A DNA stretch of 64,000 nucleotides from Marchantia polymorpha subsp. ruderalis (taxonomy: Eukaryota; Streptophyta; Marchantiopsida; Marchantiales; Marchantiaceae). The notes below the pieces were generated by a model, which was not told the origin of the DNA, did not search any database, and worked only from the letters and a program-made list of their open reading frames with translations. Positions 35,841-53,377 of the stretch are shown piece after piece. The stretch lies in NCBI GenBank assembly GCA_037833965.1, contig AP031353.1, positions 15,440,501-15,504,500 of the forward strand, written 5' to 3'. The position numbers and the translations under genes were made by a program. The stretch's first letter is position 1, and the number at the start of each line of letters is the position of its first letter.

Positions 35841-37989
35841 GTGCCGCGAGACACCTCTTGTTTTTTTCTCTCTGTCACTAGATATCTATCTACAAACTAT
35901 CTATCCACGAAATATTTATCTAGATTTCGGTTGGTAGATTTCGACCCGATTTCTTTCCATATCTCGAGAAGTCTGACTCACATTGTACCACACTTTCTCT
36001 TGTCAAGTTCATGTCACAGGCCAAACAGACAAAAGGCCTCAGCATAAACAAAACCACTTCCCAAAGATATTATACACTACGCTGGCACATGAAACACGTA
36101 GACCTTCCATTGGGTTGAAACTCTCGTTTGCTCCTCGCGCTGATTCACCTGACCTGTTGATGAGACCACTCTCTTTCTGATCCGACCCATTGTTAAGTCA
36201 ATATATTTTTATAATCCTCTAATGATCTAAATGATAGAACTGAAGTGGAATGATTCACTTATTTTTGACTTGCAAACCAATAGGCAATTTGTCCAATCAT
36301 TACCAAACACATTCAAATGAAAGAATCTTTTTTAAAGAACATATAAATTCAAATTTTAATGTTTTATATTTCATGTCATGAAAACCACATATATTTCCTT
36401 AAAAAAATTATATCCAATCTTAATTTTATATACTTATTTTTTTTATTTTGACTACTTTTGATCATAACTAGTTTCACTTATACGTAGCGATCTGAATGAA
36501 ATAAGAGTGATATTGAATATTTTCCAGAAAACAAAATCTTTTTCTTCCTTCTAACATATTAAGATAAGTATGAAAACTACGTTAGCAGCATGTTTACTGA
36601 GCAGATTTTCACATTTTCATCAAATGTGAGAAAATTGAGGTAGAGCAATCAATGAATCTGATATTGAACAACTCTTATTCACATTTAGAATACATATCTT
36701 AAATTTCAAAAAAAATTTATTCAAAAATTTTTGTATTGGATGCTTGAAAAAATATTGATAATTTTGATTTACGAGTGCAGATCCTAGGTATGTTTGCATA
36801 GCATGTGAAAAAAACAGGAGTTTGAAATAATTTTTAAAAATCATTTTCTTTAAGATTTAAATTTTGTGAAAAAAATATAGTCAATCAATAAGCTTATACG
36901 CATAAATTACGTGAAATAGTTAAAAAAAATGATTCTTTTATCTCAAATGATATTATGTTCATTTGAATAAATTGCAATCACTTCACAAGCTGAAGTGAAA
37001 GATAATCCAAAAATTTGATAATTGTAATGGTTTTTTTAAAAAAATTATACAAACTCATTTGATATAAATATTCTTATATATTCTTTATGTCAAGGATTTT
37101 TCAATTTCATTGATGTAAGGTTAGCTAAATCTTAAACATTGCTTGATGATTCAATATGTGTGATTGCAAAAGAATCTAAAAGTTATTGAATCATTGTGAC
37201 CGTTTAATTCATTGTGGATGGATTACATATCATCATCTTCTTGCTTGTTTGATATTTCAAATCTTGTTTGAACAAATACAAGTATTCTGTTTTATTCAAA
37301 TATCCATGATAAATATTTGAAAATCACAAAGTTTCAAATGTACTTGTGAATATCTACTTTTTGTTACAACTCCCACCATTTCAATCTTGTTGTTTGAAAA
37401 AAATCAATAGCTTGAATATTTCGCAGATATCTTTCATGTACTATATTCCATTAAATTGAAGCATCTCGTTATAATGATATTTTTTTCCAAGTAATGTAAT
37501 ATGTTAGTACTTTATATATGAGATAATACTTCATGAACATTACTGCAAGAAAATTTAAAATATGCAAATGAGACAAATTATATATTTTTCATCATAATTC
37601 AACATTTTAAAATACTCATTGTTTTATTTTTGTAGTATTTTTTCACCTTAATTGACATTTCCATTCAAAAATATTGTACTGATCTTTAATTTTTTAAAGT
37701 ATTCTTCTATTTGATTTTGTAGTGTACATAAAATTTGATTCTGAATGAATTTGTGTGTATGGAATTGAAGTTTCAACCTCCATCTCTTCGAGTTAATCTC
37801 TCTCTACTTTCTCGCTTTCAGCTACCAAAATTTCATCTGTCATGATTTGTTGTTTTGTATGTTAATCATTCTTCTCAACATTTTCATCTCAACCATGATA
37901 GCATTTTGAACATCATCCATGTCAAATGTTGTATACATGATATTTTCACTCACTTTAATACAATGTAAGAATCATTATTATTTTATATC
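35841..37989. other. AT-rich desert
   Basis: Very AT-rich sequence, long T and A runs, no coding signal and no clear repeat structure. Confidence 0.4.
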
Positions 37990-38202
37990 GGAGCGACACA
38001 TTAGCAATCCGTGTGCTCATTAGGTATATCCGCCATTTCACCAATCCATCAAGAAGAGACTCGACGGTGAGAAAAAAATATATTTTCATGTATGTGTTTG
38101 CAGTATTCATAAAATAAAAAAATATAATCATTTACAGTATCTCATTTTGAGAGTTTATGTTTCATCTTCGAATGAGTTTATCTCTAAACCCCAGTGTTTC
38201 AT
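37990..38202 (+). repeat. LTR remnant of the gypsy family
   Basis: Diverged match to the middle and end of the family LTR: ACATTAGCAATCCGTGTGCT, then TATCCGCCATTTCACC, then GAGTTTATGTTTCATCTTCG and CTCTAAACCCCAGTGTTTCA. The first part of the LTR is missing and the TATA region is lost. It is in the same orientation as the other copies and may be the displaced 3' LTR of the older element, or a separate insertion. Confidence 0.65.
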
Positions 38203-39466
38203 GATACTATTGTAACATTAGAAATTAAAGAAATAATCCACTAGAAGGTATAGCACAATTTTGATTATGAGGTACATGTTGAATGGTGATTCTATCCTTT
38301 GTATAAACATTACCAACAAGTACAAGAATTAATACTTCACTATAATTCATTTCATTTCTAGTGTATTAATGACATAACGATAATTCAAACAGACACACAA
38401 ATTACTAACATGTTAATTCTAAAAAATACACCAATTTACACATTCAATCATTAGTTAACAATCACACGATTTATTGACATGTTGTTGTGAACATACACTT
38501 ACCTTCTGCCTATCAATGTGATGATTATACATCGTTCATTATAAAATAATATATATTTAAATCTTGAGTAATATTTTATTTATTATTTATCACTATTTAA
38601 TTAAAAATATTTACATATGATAGAAAAAAAATTATTTTGTTTTCATAATGTTCAAGTATTTTATTTGTTTTTGATCAAGCATCTTGATTGATATTATATA
38701 AGTCTAACTGTGATGGATTACAATGCTTCCAATCAATTAATTCTTAAATCTTCAAATTAGTTATGCACATCTGCATTTCGATTATACTCACACTCCGTGC
38801 AATCTCAAGCTCTATATGGTCCAATATATAAACTTAAAGTCATGCCCATCATGCATCTAATTGTCATATGGAACCATAAGGAGAGAACTTGCATGATGTA
38901 AGATCACTTCACGATGAAGTATGCCACTTTCAATATAAGAAATTAATAAATCATACATTTCTTCCACTTATCCAAAGTAATAGACTCTTACAATCTATCT
39001 AATCTGTCCATCAATACTATATACGAGAGTCTATAACAGTCTTATCTAGAACACTTATCAATTTGGCAGACGACTCCAAACCTCAATATTCCATTCAGTA
39101 AAGTATCATACTAATGCATCATCACTATGAACTTCCTCGGTGCAAAGTAGGAAGTAGACGTTGTACTAGCTACATACGCATGTATGCACTCTCAATCCAG
39201 CAAGATTGTGAGGCTGCATTGAGATGGTATGGCTCAACCCTCTCTCTCTCTCAGTGTTCAACTATATGTGCAAGGATGTAGATCCAATGTCTCCATATTA
39301 ATGAGAATCATCAAGAACTAACCAAGGCTCGTGTGTTCTCCTGGGCTCGAAGTAGTATTTCTTAGCTATCAACGATCAACGATCACAAACCCGTTCAACA
39401 TAAGTCCAACAGCACAAAGAGACAAACCTATTTGACTTAAATACCAAAACATACAACACAACAACA
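38203..39466. other. AT-rich intergenic sequence
   Basis: No supported gene. A TCTCTCTCTC run lies at about 39240. Otherwise unremarkable AT-rich DNA. Confidence 0.4.
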
Positions 39467-39468
39467 TA

Positions 39469-40228
39469 TAGAGTTAAACCTCCCAATAGTGTCACCTCTT
39501 ATGAGTGACATCCTCTTATAAGTGACGTAAAATCCCAGATCCATTAGTTTCTAACTTGTAAATCTGCTCAATAAGAACGGTACGTCACTATTCCCATTAG
39601 TGACATGATACTATACAATAGTGACAATTTCAAATGTAATTTCAGAGTAAAAATTCCTATCATTATCACAATACATAGTTATGAGACTAAAAAAATATGG
39701 CATAAGTATATTTAAAGTTATATCTCAACAATTCACATTTTCTGGATTTAAGTAAGGGTTTAGGGTTTAACCCTTAATCCCTAATTTGCTACACATATTA
39801 TCATTAATTGTTTCACTCAGATTTGTGTGTATTAATTTAAATTTAAATATAATTATAATGTACATGTTAAGAATACATATGTGCAAATGAAGGCCATTTT
39901 GAAACCAAACAACACATTTATAGAAAATCTTAGGATTGATGCACTGCACGATAAAAAATCTATGAATTTTTTCTTATATAATTGACACCTCCCAATAGTG
40001 ACATCTAACACCAAAACCTATGTATGTTACTATTTGAAGGTTATATTAAAATTATACAACTCCCAACAATGACATCTAATGTTAACACCAATATATATTA
40101 CTAATGTTAACACCAATGTATGTTATTATTAGGAGGTTATACAAACTTTACTCTTGTGGATGACACCTCGCAATAGTGACGGAAAACCTAAGTACCAATA
40201 TATGTCATTACTGGGAAGTTTAACTCTG
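39469..40228. mobile_element. 760-bp non-autonomous element with pogo/Tc1-like ends
   Basis: The left end TAGAGTTAAACCTCCCAATA and the right end, read on the minus strand, CAGAGTTAAACTTCCCAGTA, are inverted repeats of about 27 bases flanked by TA (39467-39468 and 40229-40230). Both continue into a (A/G)TGACA-type block. Related CCCAATAGTGACAT blocks recur inside, at about 39990, 40060 and 40170, and inverted near 39600. No transposase frame is present. A TA target and ends beginning CAGAGTTAAACCTCCC suit a Tc1/mariner (pogo-like) MITE; the superfamily call is inference. Confidence 0.6.
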
Positions 40229-40230
40229 TA

Positions 40231-46243
<6,013 letters not shown>

Positions 46244-47577
46244 TTGCAGGGAGTGCATAAGTTTAGGAGAGAGTAGAGAGACAAAGTCCAGGTCGGAAAT
46301 GAGGTGTAAAAAATTCCATTAGATCATGCTTTTATCAGAAACTGGCCGGTTTCACTTTCAAAGCGAAGTTGGAAGTGTGGCTGGACTGGCTAAAGATTGG
46401 ATGCTTGTTAATACTTCCTCTGGTATAACCAACCGTGATATTTATCCAAAAACTGAACTTCAGAGAACCACCCATCGTTCTAGATGGAATTGTATTTTGA
46501 GGCATTTAATGGACAAATTATCTGAAGAAAATCGGAGCTTTGTATACTCAGCAGCAAGTCTGCAATCGGACGGCTGGAGGCCTGAGATATCCACCTCGAT
46601 TTTCATGTTACATTATGTTTTCTACAAACGATGTAACATGAAATCTTTATGCATTTGACGTTAACAACCCAGACAAACAGAACCTCAAATATAGTGAGGT
46701 CGTAATTGATCACCTGTACGGGAAACCATCATTTACTTAACCACTTGAACAAGAAGGTAACTGAGTAAACTTTTTGTTACATTTTCACAAGTGCTCTCAT
46801 TAGATATCCGACAAAGTTATGAAAAAGCTACTTAAGCACAGGTCCAAGCGGTTGGGCAGGTAAAGGAGAGAGTACTTCATAGTTTTTCAGAGTACATCAA
46901 GTACACAGGAATGTAGTTCCGAATACTTAAAACTGCTGAATAGTGTCTGATGCATCTTCTTTAACATGAAAGAACTGCTGCTAATCTGTTGGATCTTGAA
47001 AGGCTTTCCTATTTGTACTGAGTTGATAGGTAGTTTAAAATGACTATCAAATGTTGGTCACTAGATTTTTTCCTTACTGTCTGTGATTATTTAGTTACGA
47101 GTTGTATAATTCAATGTAATGATGGGTGTTTCCTCCACCTTCCGCAGCATTTGATTTACATATCAATCATCACTCATCATCACTCGTCGAGTTTTTGCGA
47201 TACAACGTTTTCACTATTTCTTTCATTTCTATCATTTTCCTTGTGGGTATCTCCTTGTAAGTGGATATTTGATTTTTTGTGGGGAAATTAAGATAAGATT
47301 TTATCAGCTGGTAGCTTTAATCTCTTTCCTGGCAGATGTCTCTTTCTTTAAAAAATAATAATTTGGAACTTTCGTAATGTGAGTATTCTTCAAAGATTAT
47401 TGTGTAGATTTTACATAGGAACAGAAGAATTTCTCTAAGCAGGTGTAATTTATCTAGAATTCTCTGTACGTATTATTCACCTTCAAAATGGTTCCATGGT
47501 AAAAGCTAGGCCTCCCTCACGTTTTACTTTTTTGGTGGCTTCCTTATTCGAGACCACATACATGTACATGGCTAAAT
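46244..47577. other. 3' flank of ZTL/FKF and intergenic sequence
   Basis: Probable 3'-UTR at first, then AT-rich intergenic DNA. A 110-codon plus frame at 46326-46658 and an 83-codon frame at 47040-47291 lack motifs and splice support. I see no gene. Confidence 0.4.
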
Positions 47578-47689
47578 GTGATGCAGAAGTCCAGAGCTTG
47601 TGTTTCTACACGTGTCAATTTCTACTTTACTGCACCACAAACTGTAAATTGACACGTGCAGACACATAAGCTCTGAACACCAGCATCAC
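47578..47689. repeat. 44-bp inverted repeat forming a hairpin
   Basis: The left arm 47578-47621 (GTGATGCAGAAG ... ACACGTGTCAATTT) pairs with the right arm 47646-47689 across a 24-nt loop. There are roughly ten mismatches, concentrated toward the base. The loop-proximal CACGTGTCAATTT half is perfectly paired. It could be a small foldback MITE or a miRNA-like hairpin. No transcript evidence is available. Confidence 0.75.
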
Positions 47690-48802
47690 ACCACCTTTAG
47701 CATTAGCACATGTTTATTTACTGAAATGTCAACGATGTAGGTCTACACTGGGTTGTCGCAAACTTGCCTGTAGATCAACACGTGCCAGTTTTTGGTTATG
47801 GTACTTACGTGTACAGTACTGTCTTATTTTCCTGATTGTTTTTCCATACACAATCTTAAGGGATGGAAAGAAACTTAGCTCGAGAAACTCTGAAAGAAAC
47901 TAAAGGTGTCACGGCTTTCCTCCTTAAGAGAGATTCTTTTAAAGGCGGCGAACGCGTTCTCTCTGCGTTGACTCTGGGTTCCTGGTATGTTTTGTATTCC
48001 ATTTTATGACTTTTAGCACTTGTGTCTTCTCTCAATCACGTAAAGAAGCATCGTACTGGACAATATGATTGGGCTTTTACTCAGTAGCTTCCAAGTAGCT
48101 TATAGTGGGGGGGATTTGAGATACTTTAGTTTTTGGCCACGGCCATTCAATCAGTTTGTGGAATAGGGAGAACATTTTCTAGTAAGTGGCCTCGAAAACG
48201 TTAAGATTATTCTTTTTCAATCAAGTCCTTAAGAAGATTTTCCGACATCCAAAATGATACCTTTTCTTTTGGGGTGACTTCAACAGTTTTTTTTTCGTTA
48301 CAAGTATTTTCCGAATTATTTCTTCGTACAAAAAATCCAACCAGCAAGCCCTGTCCGGAAGAGTTTCTAAGAGAACTGGAGGATTGTTTTTCAGCACTCA
48401 TGGCTAATTTGTATACCTTCTATTAGTGTTCTCGTGGTAATGTAGTTTTACATTTTTTTTGAAAAGATAAAGTTTATGAGATAAAAGATTAGTAATTTTA
48501 AAGTTTTAGGATAAGAATAACTAGAATTAAATTAAATTGTGAATTCTGTAGTATAAGTTAGTAATAGCAGAATCCATTTAGCTAACTCTCTTTGAGGTTT
48601 GTGTTTTTACTTGTAGGTAATAAAGTTGAATTAGATGAGTTATGATCCACTAGAGTAGATGATTCATAACTTTCTCAATTAGTAGGAATTTGCCTTAGTC
48701 AAGGTCTCAATATATAGAGTTTGGCGCGCTTGTTCCAACAAGCTCAAGAACACCGGAAACGGGTAAGGTTATCCTGAGTTACGAGAGTATGCAACAGAGG
48801 AT
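47690..48802. other. intergenic, possibly the 5' end of the following relic
   Basis: No supported gene. A 43-codon frame from ATG 47862 ending near a donor-like GGTATGTTT, and a 64-codon minus frame at 48207-48401, are unrecognised. The 300 bases before 48803 include CAATATATAGAG (about 48708) and may be the promoter or terminal repeat of the gag-like element, but no matching repeat was found on its far side. Confidence 0.35.
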
Positions 48803-51468
48803 ATGGTTCGGCGAGGGCGCAGAAAGGCCTTTGGCGAAGAACCTTCGAACTTTGGCGATAGCTCCTTCGACGTTATAGCAGAAGGTCTCCATCGAATGAA
48901 TGACCTTCGGCGTAGGGAAAGGGGACGCCGACCGTAAGGGAAATTCCAACACTTGTACTGTCAATTTGCACGAGTTCACAATGTGATTAGAACGTAGAAG
49001 TACATTAGGAGAAACATGAATTCTGCGCCAATATTTCGCAAGAACGCATTTGAAAATTGGGAGCTCAGTGAGGATCGCAAGTGTAAAATTGAGAGCACAA
49101 CAATGAAGCGATCTTCGGGACTTTGATGGTCGACGTTGAAGGTACAGGTATTTGGATTGAGAGCGTATCGGTAAGAATTGATGGCGGTCAATCTCAATTT
49201 CTTGCTCTGGAATTGTAATTGAATTTCTGCAGCAATCGTGTAGGAGTGGCATGAAGTACGTGCGCCAGACGCTAATGGACTTCGCGGAAACCCGAAGAGC
49301 TGGACGATTGAACATTGTGCATAAGTCTTGGGACTGTTTGTAGGTGAAGAAGACGATTTCACCTACGACAGCTAGAGTGTGAAGATGATCCAAGCCGAGG
49401 AGTAGACCTTCGCAAAGAATGGATGGTGGACGACAGATACCGCAAAAGATTAAGACATACTGTGGCGGTGGCACTTATGCAGATTCTGCGACCGTCAAGA
49501 ACAACTTACATGGCAACATGACAGGTCAGATTCGTGGAATGCGCGGTGTTGGGGAAGTCAATTCATTGGGCTCGCATTCTCTGAAGTACCACTCGCAAGA
49601 ACGTCAAAAAAATATTTGAAGTTCATTGAATTATCTGTCCACGTTTTTTATCAATTTCTATCGAGGTATGGTATTGCTCACAGCAGCAGAGCAGCAAAAA
49701 TTCCCACTCGAGAGGGAGATTGCATACGATGAAGGAGTGATGGGAGTCAATGAAGTTGCCAGCAAGGAATACAACATTGGACTTGCACCGCCTTCGGTCG
49801 AAGCTAACAAGTCGGAGAAGAAATTGAGGAACGATCAGCGAAGAAGCGACAAAAATTGCAGAAGACCTTGACTTCGGAGATGGTGGGTCAGCGTGCAAGA
49901 TTGCGGGCCAGAAGATCAATTCCCACGCGGATGAGGACAGCGAGTGTGCATTTTCGTAGCAAGATGAAGTCACGACGCCAACGGATTGAGTAAGAGGATA
50001 GTAGAGGATGTAACGAAGCAACCTCGCACCATCCAGTAACTCCGGTGGATTGGGTTGAATTTGAAGTGCAAGCTGTAGGAACAAAAGACGAATGGCCTTC
50101 GGCAAAGGGCTTTTGAAGTGGCGACCTTTGGACATGTCCATGGAATATTCGTTGAAGAAAGGAAAAGAACGAGAGGATGAGATCGAGACAGAGACTTCAG
50201 ATCAATGTTTCCGGCCTATGGAATAGCCATCAACGTCTTCGGTTGAAGATCTTCGGCCTTTGGATAAGGAAATTTTGGATGTGCTTGCAGATTTGAAAGA
50301 ACCGGCGGTATAGCCCAATTCGGTAAAAAATTCTTGGAACAAGTGGTGGCGGAAGTGGAAAAGAGTGTCGCGGAGCAACCAGCGATGCCTTCATGTCAAG
50401 TGTCTTCGGGTACAGTCGATTTTGACTGCGGCGAAGGACCTTCGGCCAAAGAACCAAAGATAGAAGAGCTTAGTGTAGCTGATGTTTTGAGAGATTGAAT
50501 AATTCTCTTACTCAAATATTTAGATGGAAAGATGGCGAAGTACACGGAGCCAGAGTTAGCATGATCCTTTGTATAGTTAGTGCGTTGTATGACGAAGGCG
50601 AAGGTGGCAGCATCTGCGGAGGTAGCGGAGAGAGTGGCGAACTTAACTTCTGAGTGCGCGGCCAAGACAGCTAACTTGCAGGAGGGGGATGAGCATCTTT
50701 GGCAGGAGGAGTTGAAGTGTGAGAACTTTGGAGAAGTTTAGCAACTGAGAAGTACCTTCATACGAAGACAGAGCTTGAGTGCAAGGACCTTCGGGTTTAC
50801 ATCAACAATGCGCAAAAGGTAACAGTGGAACTTGAGGACAAATTGGATTTGTCTCAGAAGGAATTTGCGAGTAAATTCAAACGCACGGATGAGTTGACGG
50901 TGAATCTGACGGCGAATCTGGCGGCAAGGGATCAATCGCATGCTGCCGAATTGGTACTTAAGGCGAAGGAATTGGCTGAAGGAAGCTGTCCGAACTTTGG
51001 AGTTAGAGCGTAGGAAGGAATTGGACGCAGATTGCAATCTCAACTGTCGACGGTTGAGGAGAAGTTGATCGCGACTTAAGCAAAATTGGTGGAGACGGAG
51101 GGGACAACCCAGCAGTTGGAACATCAGACGTATGCTGCATTGCGCGCGAGGGTAGAGCAATGTCTTCGCGGTTATGTGAAATGGAAGATTCAAATCACAA
51201 AGTGAATGATATTGGATGACATTGAGCGCCGAATGAAGAAATTGGGAGCCAGCAGAGCCGCAAGACATCGGAAGTTAGGTAGAAAGATCAATTCATTCAT
51301 TTCCGGTTTAGAGTAGACGAATTAGAACTTTGAATTAGATCTATCAACAATTTTGAGTAGGATAGGAGTAGACAGGAGCTCTACGGGTGTGGCATTTGCC
51401 GCATCTGTGGAAGTCGCACCTGATGGGGGCTCGCAATTAGCGGATGATGACTCAGGGTGTTCGTTGTG
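48803..51468 (+). pseudogene. decayed gag-like repetitive gene (retroelement-derived)
   Basis: Coding remains switch between frames. They begin with ATG 48803, MVRRGRRKAFGEEPSNF. Then come GNPKSWTIEHC and EEDDFTYDS (about 49285-49370), TFAKN (about 49408) and LTWQHDRSDSWN (about 49504-49540). A charged coiled-coil segment follows at 50825-51010 (LEDKLDLSQKEFASKFKRTD), then RVEQCLRGYVKW and DDIERRMKKLG (about 51150-51240), and the end GVDRSSTGVAFAASVEV to TGA 51466-51468. Numerous stops and frameshifts separate these pieces. The coiled coil, the R-GY-W motif and the tail match, from memory, a large repetitive set of predicted Marchantia proteins that I take to be retroelement gag. No protease or polymerase follows. 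Long antisense frames here are composition shadows. Confidence 0.5.
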
Positions 51469-53377
51469 AATAAAGAGATCTAAGGCTCCAACTTGGGAGG
51501 ACTTTTTCATGAGTCAATTTTTAGTCTTAAGTCTGCAATCCTCTGCGCGTTTGTGAGTTGTGCGTTTTGTCACTGTGCACGAGTTGCTTCAATTTGTCGT
51601 AGATACCGCATCTGAAGTAGAGAGTCTAATTTGGTTGTTTTGATTGGTGCATAGTGTAGCTAAAGATTTAAACAAATCTGTACATTAGAAGCTTGGTGTA
51701 GCCAGCTAAGTATGTAAGCTTGGGAAATTTCTCCCTTGAATATCAATTGCAGAGTCGTTTGAGATTTTGTGGTATCTATTGGATGAATTTCAGTGTTTGG
51801 ATGTGATTTCATCCTGCATTTGTGTCGCCTTCGGCCTTAGCAAATGTAGATGCTTCTGGGAATGACATGTGCTTGAGAAGTAAAACTACTCAATAGAATA
51901 TTAATTCGTGACACTACCTGATTCTTTGGTGTTGTTTTTGTGCTCGTGAGAACAGATCTTTACCATTGTGTTCCATTTTGATAATTATTTGTTACTACAG
52001 TTTTACAATGACACACTATAATTATGTCTATAGATTTTTACTTAGTTGCATGTACAAAAGGAGATTTATAAAAAGGGCGTACTTTTGTCATCTCTATCAC
52101 AGTAAACTTGCAAAAAGAAGAAAAATCTTGAGCCCCAACTCTATTCTTACGTGAAATAGATTTAACTTATTGAACAAGGAAATTTCCAGAATGTTAGGTA
52201 ACGTTAGTTGCAATCCTTGTCTTAGTCTTTTGAAAACTTTTTTCGCTTGAAACATTGAAAAGAAATTAATAAATCTCATTTGGTACGTTTTTGCCTCGTA
52301 TATTTGATCGGATTCGTTTTACTCTTGGATATATGAACGTCAATCCACCGTGTCTACAATGGATATGGGTTTGAGTATGCCTCTTCAACACAAGTTGTTG
52401 TTTATGAAGTATACAGTACTATGTATTTCATTTACAGCATAGATGGACCAAAGGCATTTTGAAGGTTAATCTACAGTAAGCTTTTGGCAAAAAAGTTCTC
52501 AAATAAACGAATTTGCTCTAACATTTTTATAAAGACCGAAAAATCTAAAAAAGTGTAATGTAGTAGATAGTAGCTGCGCGATATAGTTCTAAGAATTAAG
52601 GGCTTTTACTACCGCTTTCCATTAGACTCAAGTGCACTACCAATTTGGACAATATCAATATAGATTCGATCCAAAAGAGAGAAAACACCAATTTATCCTC
52701 GGATTTATTTTTATCTTCCACTTTCGTTCTCATGAGGTTGATAGGGTCCAACAAAAAGCTAGTAGACAAGAGAAACCTTTGGGATCATTTAGATATTATA
52801 CTGCAGTGCAACGGGAAGCCAATTGAAGCATCGCTGTAACAGGTCACCGAAAACGATAATAAACATTATCGTAAACATTACTCTGTTACAAAGCTTTCAG
52901 ATAGAAAGCCTAATACAAATTATCGATAAATATGTAGAATAAGAACGTAAGATGAGTGGGTATAGTAATGAACGAATATCTTTCTTCGTAGTCTTCAATG
53001 TATCTTATATTTGATACACAACAGAAAAGAGAATAAGTCACAAAAGGCAAGATGCTTAATTCACTTTATTAGTGATCTGTGGATTCTCGAGCAGAGAAGA
53101 ATCATGAATTAATGGTAATAGGTTTTCAAATCGAAAGAATGGACCTATGACTCAACATAGACGTTCAACGCCTTTTCAATAAACAGGCTCCTTTGATGTT
53201 GAAAGGAGCTCAGTTTTCAGACATGGTTTATTCAACTGATATACTATGTCTGAAACTGAGCCAGTGCTTCCCTCAACTTGTATGTCGTGAGCGTTCACTG
53301 TATACAGAATTTAGCTTCAAGCTCTGTACCAATTTCTATACATTGATGAAAAGGTATCAGCCCACGCAATCTAATGT
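51469..53377. other. intergenic, AT-rich
   Basis: No supported gene. The last few hundred bases before 53378 probably include the 3'-UTR of the minus-strand EXO5 gene. Short frames at 51966-52154 and 52632-52839 are AT-rich noise. Confidence 0.4.

Noticed and set aside
48779..51268. Minus-strand frames of 231, 172 and 176 codons
   Set aside because: They are antisense to the plus-strand gag-like remains, which account for the sequence better.
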